Notes: generated by a model not told the origin, from the letters alone. DNA of 64,000 nt from Forficula auricularia (GCA_024734495.1 JALMQS010000615.1:1333173-1397172), one strand, 5' to 3'; positions 32,471 to 44,176 are shown, numbered from the stretch's first letter. Made by a program: numbers and translations.

Positions 32471-33420
32471 GGTAAACGCTCCAATGATGGGCAGGTTAAG
32501 AGAAAAATTGAAGTAAAACTGAGTTTCCATTGCTACATATTTAGCAAACTGGTCCAAATTTTTACCTGTCATTCTATTATCTCTCCTACACCTGTAACCG
32601 CAATTTTATCACACTGGTTGCATTTACAAAAATAAAATAAAATATATACCATAACTAACCTGATGCAGTGATAATGGGCCAGTATTTTATCCGACGTACC
32701 AGTAATGGGCCATCTATTAAATCTATTGTGGAACAATAATCAAGTCTATAACATCATAGAATTACAAAGAGGTGTAACTAAAAACGAAATGTATCTGTTT
32801 TATTCATATTTTTCTAAAACTCTAAAGAAAATACCGATGGTCCAGTAATGGGCCGGCTCGCTCCAGTAATGGGGCAGCCCGCCCATTATTGGAACCATTC
32901 ATAGTACAATGACCGTTCCTGTACTGATCAGTTAGGTTTCGATCGAGGTTCTCAACAGTAAGCTTAATTCAGAATGATACCATGTTCTTATGTTGGTCCG
33001 GGCTGGCCCATTACTGGGACAGTTGAACAATTCGTGATCCCATGATGGGCCACCCTATTTTGGCAATGAAATCTTAAGTTTTTCATCATTTATGCACTGT
33101 ACAATTTGAATTATACATATTATCGTACTAAATATTCCTTAAAGTCACTAAACAGGCATTATAGTAAATAAATATTATTTGTTGAAAAAAATCACTTTCC
33201 TTAACAGATTTCTTAATCAGAAGTTAAAACAATCACAATATTCGTCTCTTTAGCAGAACACTTGACACAAAGTAAATGATTGAACTGAATTTCAGTGCTA
33301 AGGTATCCTAGCAGGAACGTATCCCTTCCACTGCCCTAGGTAACAAACGACCCTTCATTTCTCAACATTTTAAAGGGGTGGCCCATTATAGGAGCGTGGC
33401 CCATTACTGGAGCGTTTACC
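32471..33420. mobile_element. TTAA-flanked element with repeated CCAGTAATGGGCC motifs
   Basis: Inverted ends GGTAAACGCTCCAATGATGG and CCATTACTGGAGCGTTTACC lie directly inside TTAA on both sides, the target duplication of piggyBac- and Kolobok-type elements. CCAGTAATGGGCC, or a close variant, recurs in both orientations (about 32699, 32841, 32861, 33006, 33040, 33381, 33399), suggesting repeated binding sites. No transposase frame. A partial copy lies at 40731-40958. Confidence 0.75.
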
Positions 33421-34083
33421 TTAATTAAACTCATTATTTTTTATTTATTTTTATTTATTTATTTTTATTTATTTATTTTTTTTTGGGGGGGGGGGGGGTT
33501 TTGATTCTAAAATTCAAATTAAATTTGTACATATAGTTCACTCCGGAGTCACTCACCTGATGATTCCTTTTCATTTTTTTTTTCTAAGTTAATTTTGTCT
33601 TCAAGTATGAATCATTTTTGCTCACCTGTTAAAGCAATTGGAGGCAAAACGAATAGCGGAGGTTCAGTTGAATAATCCCCTCGATTACTCAGCTGGTCAC
33701 TGACAGATCATTGTCAAGGTCTTAGAATTAATAATAATTTTTAGTAGCCCGAGTGTATGTATAGGTTGATGAGGTGAGAGGGGGGGGGTCAATAAACTAC
33801 GGCCTCAGAAATTTCTAACAAGGAAGAGAAATCTATCTCTGAAGCTAACCAATTGGCAAGACTTTGAATTGCACATGTAGTGAGTTCTTCAATCAATAAA
33901 ATAAAATTATTATTCTCTAGTCTATTGTGTTTATAATGTGTATTTTCTCAAGGAAAAATAAATTTTTCTTTAAATAAATGATTTGACTATACTTGAGATG
34001 AGAATTTTGAAAAATTATATAAGGAAAAAGAAAGAATTTTGAAAAAGAAGATGGACTGATTTTAGTCCGAAACATATTATATT
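33421..34083. other. simple repeats and a weak candidate exon pair
   Basis: 33439-33480 is (TTTA)n followed by a run of about 13 G. 33785-33795 is another G run. The candidate minus-strand exons at 33626-33699 and 33557-33583 are described separately. Confidence 0.4.
33626..33699 (-). CDS. candidate exon of an unknown gene (weak)
   Basis: Between an acceptor-like CTGTCAG and the donor ACAG|GTGAGC, the minus strand reads DQLSNRGDYSTEPPLFVLPP and IALT, with codon use unlike the surroundings. A second possible exon (33557-33583, donor CAG|GTGAGT) would continue EKKNEKESS in phase after a 42-base intron. Its phase-1 end cannot join the phase-0 start of the amphiphysin exon at 19864, so it would belong to another transcript or be chance. 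The protein is not recognised. Confidence 0.25.
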
Positions 34084-34215
34084 AAGGTGGTCAGGTGGTT
34101 TGAGGGGTAGAGTCTCTGCCCACTGATCAGTAGGCCCGGGCTTAACTGCGCTCACTGCAAAATTTGACCGGCTATATAAACTGACCCTTACGCTAATTTG
34201 CATGCACTCACAAAA
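34084..34215 (+). mobile_element. tRNA-headed SINE fragment (family B-like)
   Basis: The head GGTGGTCAGGTGGTTTGAGG is followed by a B-box-like GGCCCGGGCTTAACTGC. The body GCAAAATTTGACCGGCTATA is shared with 12752-12976. No clear target duplication was found. Confidence 0.6.
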
Positions 34216-34623
34216 ACACACACCCATAAACACATACTTAATAAACAAATAAAAATAAATAATAATATAGCTTTTAGGATCTGACTTTGTCTAAGCTTTG
34301 TCCCGAGATAATAAAAAATATACCTACATATTTTAACCTTCACTATTAATTATTTATTATAAATAATTAGAAATTAAATTGAAATTATGAAAAATTAATA
34401 ATTAAAAAATATGACTAGTTTATTGTTTTTAAATTTATTACTCTTTAGGGCTCTCAAGCTAAGTGCGATAACCTCTATAATATTAAAAATTTGAGAAGAG
34501 CGTTACGAGTCTTGGAAACGTTTTCATTTCAATTATCAAACCAATTTATTTTGTAGAAAAAGACAAATGATTATTTTATTTAATAACATTTCAATCTGAT
34601 TTATTATTATTTTTAAGAAAAAA

Positions 34624-35698
34624 AACCGACTTCAAAAAAATTAAATGGAACAAATAAAATAATAAGAACTCAAAATTCAAAACAAAATGCACTAAAAGGT
34701 ATGAAATAATTATCCAATTTAGTTACAACTAAACGACGAAATTGTTACATGAAATTACTTTTTGAAGTCGGTGCCAAAAATATACATTTTATGAATCGCA
34801 CTCGACGGATCGTACTTAGTACGTTTGACTGGTAATGAAGACAGCATCGCGTAAGCTAGCTTATATACATAATTTGTTTAGCACCGACTTCAAAAAGTGA
34901 TTTCATTTAACAATTTCATCGTTTAGTTGTAACTAAATTAGATAATTATTTCATACCTTTTAGTGCATTTTATTTGAATTTTTAGTTCTTATTATTTTAT
35001 TTGTTGCATTTGATTTTTTTGAAGTCGGTTTTTTTTCTTAAAAATAATTTTTATTTTTCTCTTTTTTTATGTTAACAATAGTGACTTAAATACCTTACAT
35101 GCATCTCGTAAGTAAGCGTAGGGCGAATGAATCAGAAAATGATAATAAAATTCAATTCATAAATATGGAAATTCTCTCGAAACATTTGCGGGTTTTAAAT
35201 GAACATGTTTTTTTATAAAAGATTTTATATATTAGATATAATTTCGATTATTTGGTCATAAGAATTGGAGATTTCCGTTATTTTGTCATTGATCATATCA
35301 TCAGAACTTGACCAAATTAATATGGGGCTCTTAAGGTACTACCTTTCCGATAAAAAAAGAATCATCGAAATCGGTCCACGTGGGACAAAGTTCTTGCTAA
35401 ACATACATAAAAATGAATAAATAAATACATAGTTATGTATCTTAATTACCTTGGAGCTATACTGATCCAAACGCAGAAAGAATCATTAAAATCGGTTCAT
35501 AAACAAAGAAGTTATGCCTGAACAAACATAACAAAAAAGGTCCAATACCAATGAAATTTAGTTTTTTTTACCAATCGGAAACTATACTGAAACAATGCAA
35601 AAAAATCATCAATATCGGTTCACAATTGGAGAAGAAATCGAGTAACATAGACACAAAAAAATCAGTCGAATTGAGAACCTCCTTTTTTGAAGTCGGTT
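34624..35698 (+). mobile_element. ACCGACTTC-family element, copy 1
   Basis: Starts AACCGACTTCAAAAAAATTA and ends TTTTTTGAAGTCGGTT. The first ~420 bp form a subterminal foldback (AGTTACAACTAAACGACGAA facing TTCATCGTTTAGTTGTAACT; TTTTTGAAGTCGGTGCCAAA facing TTAGCACCGACTTCAAAAAG). The remaining 650 bp are single-copy within the element and carry AAAATCGGTTCATAAACAAA. No long frame, so it is non-autonomous. Other copies: 36387-38085, 42633-43583, 49991-51014, 57001-57683. Confidence 0.85.
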
Positions 35699-36386
35699 AA
35701 TAAAAGAAAAGGTAAGTGAAAATATGTTGTCTACAGGTCTACACTATAGCTTTTCAATTTCACATTGAAACTAATCATTAATCATTTCAAAATGTGATTA
35801 ATCGAATTACCAATAGTCCCAATGAAATATTATAATATTATTTTGAAATTGATTGATTACTTAATCTCAATTTGAAGTTAAAAAGTGATAAAATTCATTA
35901 AAAGACATTTTGGCAACTTGTTTCTACCTATACTGGCAATGCCCTTTCCACTTGATAAGTATAACCTTTGCGTTTCTTCTAGAGATAGAGAGCCATTAAA
36001 AGAAAGACTTGCAATTTAGTTAGATAGATAGATAGAGTGTCAAGAGACGAGGGATTATTACTTGACCCATTCAGCCAGACCATGCACCGGATGTGGATCA
36101 TCAATTAGGATTGTTTAATAAGAGTCTCTTTCAAAGATGCTCAATGCTTTCAATTTACCCTTATTAGCATGTCATCATAATAAAATTGGAGGGGAACTTG
36201 AGAGATCTGAGACTGCATTTGATGCTTTTATCCCTCTTTTACTTTACCATTCATAGTATGGTCAAGTAGTATATCGTAATAATGCACAGAAAAGTTTTTT
36301 TACTTCCTTTTTTTTCTTCAAAATTTCTCGAAAACGGCTAAAAGTATTTGAATAATAAAATAATAATAATTTTTATAGAAAAAAAA
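35699..36386. other. no gene; AT-rich and weak hairpins
   Basis: 35755-35880 contains a short inverted repeat (AATTTCACATTGAAACTAAT against ATTACTTAATCTCAATTTGAAG, imperfect). 36240-36300 resembles the end of the repeat at 18412-19145 (TTTACCATTCATAGTATGGT). No coding sequence. Confidence 0.35.
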
Positions 36387-36840
36387 AATCGACTCTAAAA
36401 AAACTAAATGCAACAAATAAAATAATAAGAACTCAAAAATCAAATAAAATGCACTAAAAGATATAAAATAATTATCCAATTTAGTTACAACTAAACGACG
36501 AAATATTAAGATGAAATCACTTTTTGAAGTCGGTGCCAAAAATATACATTTTATGAATCGCACTCGACGGATCTTACTTAGTACGTTTGGCGGGTACGCT
36601 CGCTTATATAGTTTGTTTAGCACCGACTTCAAAAAGTGATTTCATGTTAATATTTCGTCGTTTAGTTGTAACTAAATTAGATAATTATTTTATATCTTTT
36701 AGTATATTTTATTTGATTTTTGAGTTCTTATTAATTTATTTGTTGCCTTTAGTTTTTTGAAGTCGGTTTTATTTTTTTTTTATAAAATTTTTTATTATTT
36801 TTCTCTTTTTAGTGATGTTATTAATAGTGACTTAATATAA

Positions 36841-36945
36841 TAAATTGAAAGTTTTTGTGCCGAGAGTAGCAGAATTTTTATATATTGAAGGAGACAATAA
36901 AAGAGTGTGTCTTCTGCTGGAATTATTTTTATTTATTTATAACGA
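36841..36945 (-). mobile_element. ribozyme-element fragment ending exactly at the predicted cleavage site
   Basis: Matches 14886-14991 (TAAATTGAAAGTTTTTG .. TTTATTTATAACGA) and stops at the base corresponding to 14991. In the intact element the next plus-strand base is the G complementary to the cleavage C. Read on the minus strand, the fragment is therefore the RNA lying 3' of the hammerhead cut, from its 5' end TCGTTATAAATAAATAAA to its 3' end CTTTCAATTTA. Confidence 0.75.
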
Positions 36946-37517
36946 CCACATTTCACCCCAAATACATATACAACATGTTCACTTTCAGATCATCCATCCA
37001 TAATCGGGTATTATGAGCTGACGGCAGACTAATCCATATTCCAAATCATCGTACTGAGTTCGCCACCAGATCCTTTGTCGTCAGCTCGGCTCGGTTGTGG
37101 AATACATTGCCATTAAATATCCGAACATCGCTTTCAACATCATCTTTTCATCGCTCACTCAGGGTGCATCTTCTCGGGGGGGGGGGGGGGCTGGATTGGA
37201 GTAATGTGTCACTGGTCTATTCGCCTGCTTGTGCTGACTCTGGGTTGGGAGAGTCTTGCTCATTTAAATCTTACTATATACCTGTATTCTTTCTGTTTAT
37301 CATTTAAATCTTACTATATACCTGTATTCTTTCTGTTTACCATCTAAATGTTACTATATATCTGTATTCTTTCTGTTTCTCATTTAAATGTTACTTTATG
37401 TATGTATTCTTTCTGTTTGCTCATTTAAATGTTACTATTTGTATATATCCTTTCTGTTTCTGCTCTACGAGGTAGCCACCTCAGAGCATTGTTTTAAATA
37501 AATAAATTAATAAATAT
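36946..37517 (+). pseudogene. non-LTR retrotransposon 3' fragment with tandem 3' units
   Basis: The plus frame from 37095 reads MWNTLPLNIRTSLSTSSFHR and SLRVHLL, the classical LINE C-terminal motif (WNxLPxxIR..SSFxRxLxxHL). A run of 14 G follows. Then come about five units of 38-40 bp (TTTAAATCTTACTATATACC, TGTATTCTTTCTGTTT), then GAGGTAGCCACCTCAGAGCA and an (AAAT)n tail. 5'-truncated at CCACATTTCACC, where it joins the ribozyme fragment. Target duplication AATATAA (36834-36840) recurs at about 37513. Confidence 0.8.
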
Positions 37518-38085
37518 AATATCTTGCATGCATCTAGTAAGAGAAAGCGCCAGGCGAATGAATCAGAAAATGATAATAAAAGTCAATTCATAAATAGAGA
37601 AATTATCTCGAAACGTTAGCGGGTTTTAAATGAATGTTTTTTAAGATTTTTTATAAAAGATTTTATTTATTATAATTTCGATTATTTGCTCATAAGAATT
37701 GGAGATTTAGGTTATTTTATCATTGATCATATCATCAGAACTCGACCAAATTAATATGGGACCATCCCTATGGTACCCCCTTTACAATAAAAAAAGAATC
37801 ATCGAAATCGGCCCACGTGGTAAAAAGTTCTCGTTGAACATACATAAAATAAATAAATAAATAAATAGTTAGGTATCTTGACTATCTTGTACCTATACTG
37901 AACCAAACGCAGAAAGAATCATTAAAATCGGATGATAAACAAAGAAGTTATGCCTGAACAAACATAACAAAATAGGTCCAATACCAATGAAATTTATATT
38001 TTTACCAATCGGAAACTATACTGAATTGAACCCAATGCAAAAAAATCAGTCGATTTGAGAACCTCCTCCTTTTTTGAAGTAGGTT

Positions 38086-40594
38086 AAAAATAAGCGCAAT
38101 CACCACTCTAAGGTCTTCAAATAAGCCTTATAAAGTGAATATTGAGAAAATAATGTTTTAAGAGATATTACTTATTTAGTCATATCTATTATTGAGTTCT
38201 TATATTCGTGTATTACCAATATTGTGTAGGCTCTAGCTCAAAAAAATAAAATAAAATAAAATAAATAAATAAATAATAATAAGATTGACACAACGAAATT
38301 ACTCATTTAGTTGTTTTATGTTGATATTAAGATGAGATTAGATTTTGGTCGAAATCAGAACACGCTCACTTGACTTTTACCTACTCTTGATTAATTTTTT
38401 ATTTATTTTTACTTTACTTAATTCTATTTGGTTTCATTTTGTGATATTATCACCTTACAAGGCTTTTTCGTAAGCACCATAATCCTGCTCATTTTTTTAT
38501 CCAAATATTTTAATTTGTTTATTTTAAAGAGAGTAAACGTCTTTTATCCAGTTTTACTTTTTTCTTTTTCTTTAATTGACAAAATGTTTTATTACAAAAA
38601 CGAATACTGGCCGAAGGCCAAACCGGAAATAAAAAAATATTTAAATCCAAAATCCTGAATAAAAAAAAACTAAAAAAAATTGCCATTTTAATCATAAAGT
38701 AGTTATTGATTTATTTTGATTAGATAATGTAAAATTTTTATATAATATTAATTTGATATAGAGTTATTTAAATAATTCTCAACTTTAAAAACTAAATTTT
38801 ATACACATTTTGATTTTCAATATTTAATATATTCAAGAAAATAATGGAGTTATACAATTATTTTAATAATAGCCAGTATTTATGGAGAGTGATTTTTTAA
38901 GGGGGATAAAATTTTTGGCCGTACTTTATAAACTCTAATATTTTTAAAATAACGTAAGGAACTTCGTTCCTGACGGGGCTCCCCCGACCGCACACGTTTG
39001 AATTTTTTCATTCTCCCTTCTTAAATAAAAAAAAAAATCAATAAAAATAAGTTATTTTTTATTAGATTCTAACATACGAGGGATGGTAAAATAATGAGTC
39101 GATGGCCATATCACCTTATATAGTGTTTAGAATATATTTTTCTCTACGAAATCTTGGAATTGAAATTGCAATGTATGCGATATTTCAAGAAAATCGGCTC
39201 GCTAAAAGTGAGTCGAAATCGTATTACAAAATTTGACTCAGGTTTAGAGACAAACACTTAAGGTAGTTCTTTCGCGACAATCCACACAAAAATTTTTACC
39301 CTCGTAACCACTCTATAAATATGGACGGTGTTAAAATTTTAGGTTATGTTTTTGTAAGGTGACTGTACATTTTACGCTACTATATTCTATTTATGAATGG
39401 ATCGTGTTCAAGCCATTGATATTTTATCCCCTCCACTAAAAATAATCGCCCAAATATGTTTTTTTTTATTTTTTATCAAAACTACGTGGTAAATAATTTC
39501 AATTTTTTTTTAAGTTACTCCGAATATATTATTCTAACAAATATTAGTTTTTCATCAAGATGGTGAAAGTCCTTCAATGAAAAAAATAAAATAATGATCA
39601 TTTTCCCACCCTTTCCCTATCTACCATATGTAAAAAATTTCATTTTTAATCGCAATTATTTCATGTTTGGTGTGGTAAATCGTCTTCAAATTTTAACAGT
39701 ATGTGTATTATACTTTTAATGACTACTATTCCAAGTTTCGAAGACTTCTTGAATTTTTGCATTTGTGAAAGAACTACATTAAAGTTAGAAAAAGCATGTA
39801 ATAAAGATGGAGAACTAAGTAGAGGATTGCATTTGTTGCTTTCATCCCCCGTTTTCGTGACAGAGTGAATCCTATAAGAAAGGTGGCTGGTCGAGAGTAT
39901 TTTTATCTAGGATGGCGCAGGTCCAGCTCCCAGTCCCCCTCACCCAGACAGCAGACTGTCCAATTGCATAAGCCTTGGGCCTTTTCTAGTCAGCTATTTC
40001 CAGAGAGAACAATCACCCCCTATGTACGGAACTGACCTCTTCATTAGCTCTTATATCCGAGTAATACAGCCAGTACTTTCCTTAGTAAATTAAGATAACC
40101 TTGTCAACACCCCCCTACTTTAATACTCCCCCTCACACCCACTCTTGAGCAATTTTCATTTAACTTAAGAAAAATGCAAATTATCTGAGAGACTTTCTAC
40201 CAATTGAGGAATTTATATATATATACAGAAACCTGAGAGAGTAATGACATTGACATGACTCAAGACCGGAAAAGTATTCAAAGTGAAAGACAGAGCTAAA
40301 TATATAAATGAACATGAAAACATAATTTTATCCTTGAAGCCTAATCAAAAGTGAAACATTTTTTTATTTTTCGCACTTTTGATCTTTTTGTCTACCTATA
40401 ATTGGCGAAAATCACGATAAGCGTGAAATCTTTTCAAGATATATAGAATTAATAAAATTAGACCTAAAGTCAAGCGAATTCACCCTTTCTGACATCTATG
40501 GACAGTTGGGGAAACAAAATCTATTCTTCCATAAGAATAATACATTTACTTTCCAGTTAAGTAGCGACTCTGATTTTTCGCTAATTGATCCACA
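38086..40594. other. no gene recognised in 2.5 kb
   Basis: AT-rich. Notable scraps: AAAATAAAATAAAATAAAAT at about 38243-38262; a GC-rich piece TTCGTTCCTGACGGGGCTCC at 38963-38982; and 39890-40150, pyrimidine-rich with CCCAGTCCCCCTCACCCAGA, unplaced. No splice-bounded frame was found. Confidence 0.35.
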
Positions 40595-40606
40595 ACTTCT
40601 ATCGGT

Positions 40607-40996
40607 GGGGGTCGGGTAGGCTAGGGGTTAGCGTGTCAGCCTGCTAAACAAGTGGGCCCGAGTTCGAATCTCGAGGCATCCGGCTAAAACCTGACCCAGG
40701 GGTAGAGACAAATTTTTAAAAAATAATTAAGGTAAACGCTCCAGTAGTGGGCCTGTACCTGTACTGGGCCAGATGCAAGAAAAGTGCAAAAATTAGCTTA
40801 TCCAACTTTGAAAAATAGTGCTATATATAGCCCATGGCATGAGCTACATACCTACATATCGGGGAATTTTTCAAAGTTGGATAAGCTAGTTTTTTACACT
40901 GTGCGTTTCATCTGTCCCACTATGTACACGGCCCACTACAGACGTCTATCGATAGTATTGTAAATTGGCTTATGGCCGAAAAGCCCCAAAAAAAAA
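40607..40996 (+). mobile_element. tRNA-headed SINE (family A, copy 2), interrupted
   Basis: Head GGGGTCGGGTAGGCTAGGGG, B-box GAGTTCGAATCTCGAGG, body CATCCGGCTAAAACCTGACC. The 3' part AAATTGGCTTATGGCCGAAA follows only after a 230-bp insertion. ACTTCTATCGGT (40595-40606) and ACTTATATCGGT (40997-41008) form a 12-bp target duplication with one change. Confidence 0.85.
40731..40958. mobile_element. partial TTAA-type element nested in a SINE
   Basis: TTAA at 40727-40730 is followed by GGTAAACGCTCCAGTAGTGG, the same end as 32471. The interior is a hairpin (AGCTTATCCAACTTTGAAAA facing TTTTCAAAGTTGGATAAGCT). The right end (GGCCCACTACAGACG) is degraded and lacks TTAA. Confidence 0.65.
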
Positions 40997-41008
40997 ACTT
41001 ATATCGGT

Positions 41009-41840
41009 ATCGGCAATGCCTTTTACATAGCCCTGGAATTTCTAGTGAAAAAATTGACCTCTTTACGCCCTATCCATCAATTCCTGTAGGATTCATGTAA
41101 ACTAAGGAGCTTCGACTCCTACTCCGATAGATAGGAACTTCCGATTGATTTTACACTTCCAACTCCGACTTCGGCTCCGATAATTTTGAAACGGAAGTTA
41201 TAACGAAGGTCGAAAGATTCGACCGCGTCCAGTCAGAGCGCATACATGCAAGTTTTAGCTTGTCGACCGGGGAATCCCCCTCGCCAGTATATTTTTCTAT
41301 TGTTGCATGTTACTTACGTATATCTTTTATTATTTATATATGACTAAGAGATTGATTACTGAATTATATTTCTATTATTTAATTAGTCTTGCCCCTAACA
41401 GTTAAGTAAATACATCATCTCCCTTCTACTTCGACTCCGACTCGGATAAATCAAATTTAAAATATCCGGTTCCAGTAAACCCACCTCGGTAATATCTCTA
41501 AAGCAAACAATCAGAAATAAACAAGCTACACTTTTTTTGATTAACTACATTTCAAAATTTAGGTTTGAAAAAAAAATTCAAAATTCCCCTAAAATGGTCA
41601 GATCTGTCTATTATTTTAAGAAATATAATATTATTCTTCGTACTTAAAGAACTCTTTACACTTATATCAGAGATTTTTTTTTAATCTTTCCCACAATAAA
41701 GAATAATGATTAAATCATGAGGGGCATAACATAAGGTTACCTGCGCCCCCGCCGAAATCTTGGGTGCGCCCATTTCTCCAAACCTCTATATTTCGAAATA
41801 TAAAACTTGAATTGAAATAAGTATTTTATAAAAGATACAA
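41009..41840. other. no gene; TCCGACTCC-like repeats
   Basis: 41110-41200 and 41425-41460 contain degenerate repeats of CTTCGACTCCTACTCCGAT and CCAACTCCGACTTCGGCTCC, of a kind that is common as dispersed repeats in invertebrates. 41225-41300 (GTTTTAGCTTGTCGACCGGG) is unplaced. Confidence 0.35.
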
Positions 41841-41892
41841 ATCTAATTAGGCTGGATATTGGGATCTTGGACTTGAGAAAATAATTAAAAGC

Positions 41893-41960
41893 TAAATTTC
41901 CAAAATTGCAACACGTTTCGTCGTATATTTTTCGACTTCTTCAGACAATTTTTAGGATCA
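41893..41960 (-). ncRNA. hammerhead ribozyme-like motif (left arm)
   Basis: Minus strand: AAAATTGT, CTGAAGA (41944-41938), extra A, stem II GTCG-AAAAATATA-CGAC, GAAA (41919-41916), ACGTGTT, GCAATTTT. GCAATTTT pairs with AAAATTGT over eight positions (first pair G-T). Stem III is too short to close alone. The core is intact. Confidence 0.65.
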
Positions 41961-42214
41961 GCTTTCTCGTTTATAGATATATACAGACCATTAGACAAGA
42001 TTTTGCAATGACAATGATAATTGACAAGGCAACAAACATAATAAAAAGAAATTGAACAAAATAAATAAAAATCTCAAAAAAATATTTTAAATTTGGGTTT
42101 TTTTTTGAGATTTTTTTTATTTTGTTCAATTTCTTTTTATTAAGTTTGTTTAAGCTTTGTCAATTATGTCATTGCAAAATCTAGTCTAATGGTCTGTATA
42201 TCTATCAACGGAAA

Positions 42215-42290
42215 GCTGGTCATCAAAATTGCCTGAAGAAGTCGAAAAATATAGGACGAAAAGTGTTGCTACTTTTGGAAATTTAGCTTT
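42215..42290 (+). ncRNA. hammerhead ribozyme-like motif (right arm, partly decayed)
   Basis: AAAATTGC, CTGAAGA (42233-42239), extra A, GTCG..GGAC (one stem II pair lost), GAAA (42258-42261), AAGTGTT, GCTACTTTT. ACGT has become AAGT, weakening stem III. Confidence 0.5.
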
Positions 42291-42632
42291 TAGTTATTTT
42301 CTCAAGTTCAAGATCTCAATATCCAGCCTAATTACTTTTCAAAGATGGACGATAACAACCCAAAAATACAAATCTAATTTTCATGAAAAAATATTTCTTT
42401 TTGCACCCTTTACCAAGAGAGAACATTTTACCAAGTCCCCTTACTAAGTAGTAGTGTAAATTCTTCGTAATTTCAAGTTAATATTTTAACGTAGCTTCTA
42501 ATAGTAATAGATAGAATTTTGGGACAAGACTATCTTTTTAAAAATTTAGACTTGTAAGAGCATTATATAAAATTTAAAAACTTAAATAATTAAAAAACAA
42601 AATTTGAATCACATTAATATTAGACATTAAAA

Positions 42633-43583
42633 AACCGACTTCAAAAAAATTAGATGCAACAAATAAAATAATAATAACTTAAAATAAAATAAAATACACT
42701 AAAAGGTATAAAATAATTATCTAATTTAGTTACAACTAAACGACGAAATATTAACATGAAATTACTTTTTGAAGTCGGTGCCAAACAAACTATACCTATA
42801 AGCGAGCGTACCCGCCAAACGTACTAAGTAAGATCCGTCGAGTTCGATTCATGAAATGTATATGTTTGGCACCTGCTTCAAAAAGTAATTTCATGTTAAT
42901 ATTTCGTCGTTTAGTTGTAACTAAATAGGATAATTATTTTATACCTTTTAGTGTATTTGATTTGATTTTTAAGTTATTATTATTTTATTTGTTGCATTTA
43001 ATTTTTTTGAAGTCGGTTTTATTATTTTTATAAAAAAAATTTTATTTTTCTCTTTTTAGTGTTGTTATTAATAGTGACTTAATATAATACCTTGCATGGA
43101 TCTAGTAAGAGAAAGCGTCGGGCGAATGAATCAGAAAATGATAATAAAATTCAATTCATAAATATAGAAATTCATTCGAAACGTTTGCGGGTTTTAAATG
43201 AATGTTTTGAGATTTTTTTATAAAATATTTTATTTATTATAATTTCGATTATTTGGTCATAAGAGTTGGAGATTTACGTTATTTCGTCATTGGTCATATC
43301 TTCAGAACTTGACCAAATTAATATGGGACCGCCCCTAAGGTACCCTCTTTCCAATAAAAAAAGAATCATTAAAATCGGTTGATAAACAAAGAAGTTGTGC
43401 CTGAACAAACATATCAAAAAAGGTCCAATACCAATGAAAAAAAAACGGGCCAATCGGAAACTAGACTGAACCCAATGCAAAAAAATCATCAAAATCGGTT
43501 CACAATTGACAGAGATATGAAGTAACATAGACACAAAAAAAATTCAGTCGAATTGAGAACCTTCTCCTTTTTTGAAGTCGGTT
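42633..43583 (+). mobile_element. ACCGACTTC-family element, copy 3
   Basis: Begins AACCGACTTCAAAAAAATTA and ends TTTTTGAAGTCGGTTA. It keeps the subterminal foldback and an uninterrupted GACTTAATATAATACCTTGC segment, so it serves as the reference for the insertion in copy 2. It lacks about 120 bp of copy 1's 3' half. Noncoding. Confidence 0.85.
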
Positions 43584-44104
43584 AAAAATACCAATTGTGT
43601 ATCATAGGTTTGTTTTCCAAAAATGTTATTTTTTATTTTTGTTAGGCTGAAGAATCTAAATACAATTAATTTCAAATGCTGCAACCGGTGTTACAATTTA
43701 TATTTAATATCTTGTATTTAAATTACGAATTTCTAACTGATTACTGCCCATCCATGGAAATGGTTGTAATAAGACCAAAACCCACTCAAGATGTTCATCG
43801 ACTCCGCGCCACATACGATATGTTACTTAACTTTCGAGATTTATGGGATTGTATGCTTTTAACATGCCAAGACTGTTGGCCCTTCTACAATATTTAATTC
43901 ATATGTATCCAACATTCAATGGACATTTTTTACTTTTTTTTATATAATAAAAGGATTGCGGGATTTCTTAAAAAAGATTATTTGTGAAATTTAATAGGAG
44001 ATTTTAATTTATTAATCAGGTAATTAAATAAATTTTAGACTTTAACTAGTAATCCATTTAATACTCTAATCTTTATTATCAACTCTTATTAAACGATCAA
44101 AAAT

Positions 44105-44105
<1 letters not shown>
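43584..44105 (+). other. unassigned 73-codon open frame and AT-rich flanks
   Basis: 43676-43897 reads MLQPVLQFIFNILYLNYEFL, then DYCPSMEMVVIRPKPTQDVH, then RLRATYDMLLNFRDLWDCML. It looks protein-like (varied residues, three Trp/Cys-rich turns), but I recognise no domain. A TAA precedes the ATG in frame. Possible transposon or retrogene remnant. Confidence 0.25.

Positions 44106-44109
<4 letters not shown>

Positions 44110-44176
<67 letters not shown>
44110..44176. repeat. (TA)n microsatellite
   Basis: About 33 uninterrupted TA units. The minus-strand frame encoding alternating Tyr-Ile here is an artefact. Confidence 0.97.

Larger units (their letters stand above)
36387..38085 (+). mobile_element. 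ACCGACTTC-family element, copy 2, interrupted
   Basis: Aligns with copies 1 and 3 from AATCGACTCTAAAAAAACTA to GAAGTAGGTT, but 36841-37517 is an insertion absent from the others. The uninterrupted target, as seen at about 43070-43100, reads GACTTAATATAATACCTTGC. Confidence 0.85.
41841..42345. mobile_element. foldback carrying a hammerhead motif in each arm
   Basis: CTAATTAGGCTGGATATTGG faces ..CAATATCCAGCCTAATTAC, and TCAAGATC-type sequence continues inward for about 220 bp (CAGACCATTAGACAAGATTT facing AAATCTAGTCTAATGGTCTG). The central CAAAAAAATA..TTTTTTTGAG hairpin is A/T-only. Confidence 0.85.

Noticed and set aside
43141..43220. Full hammerhead in the ACCGACTTC elements
   Set aside because: Only the GAAACGTTTGCGGG half is present; no CTGANGA core or stem I partner found upstream.
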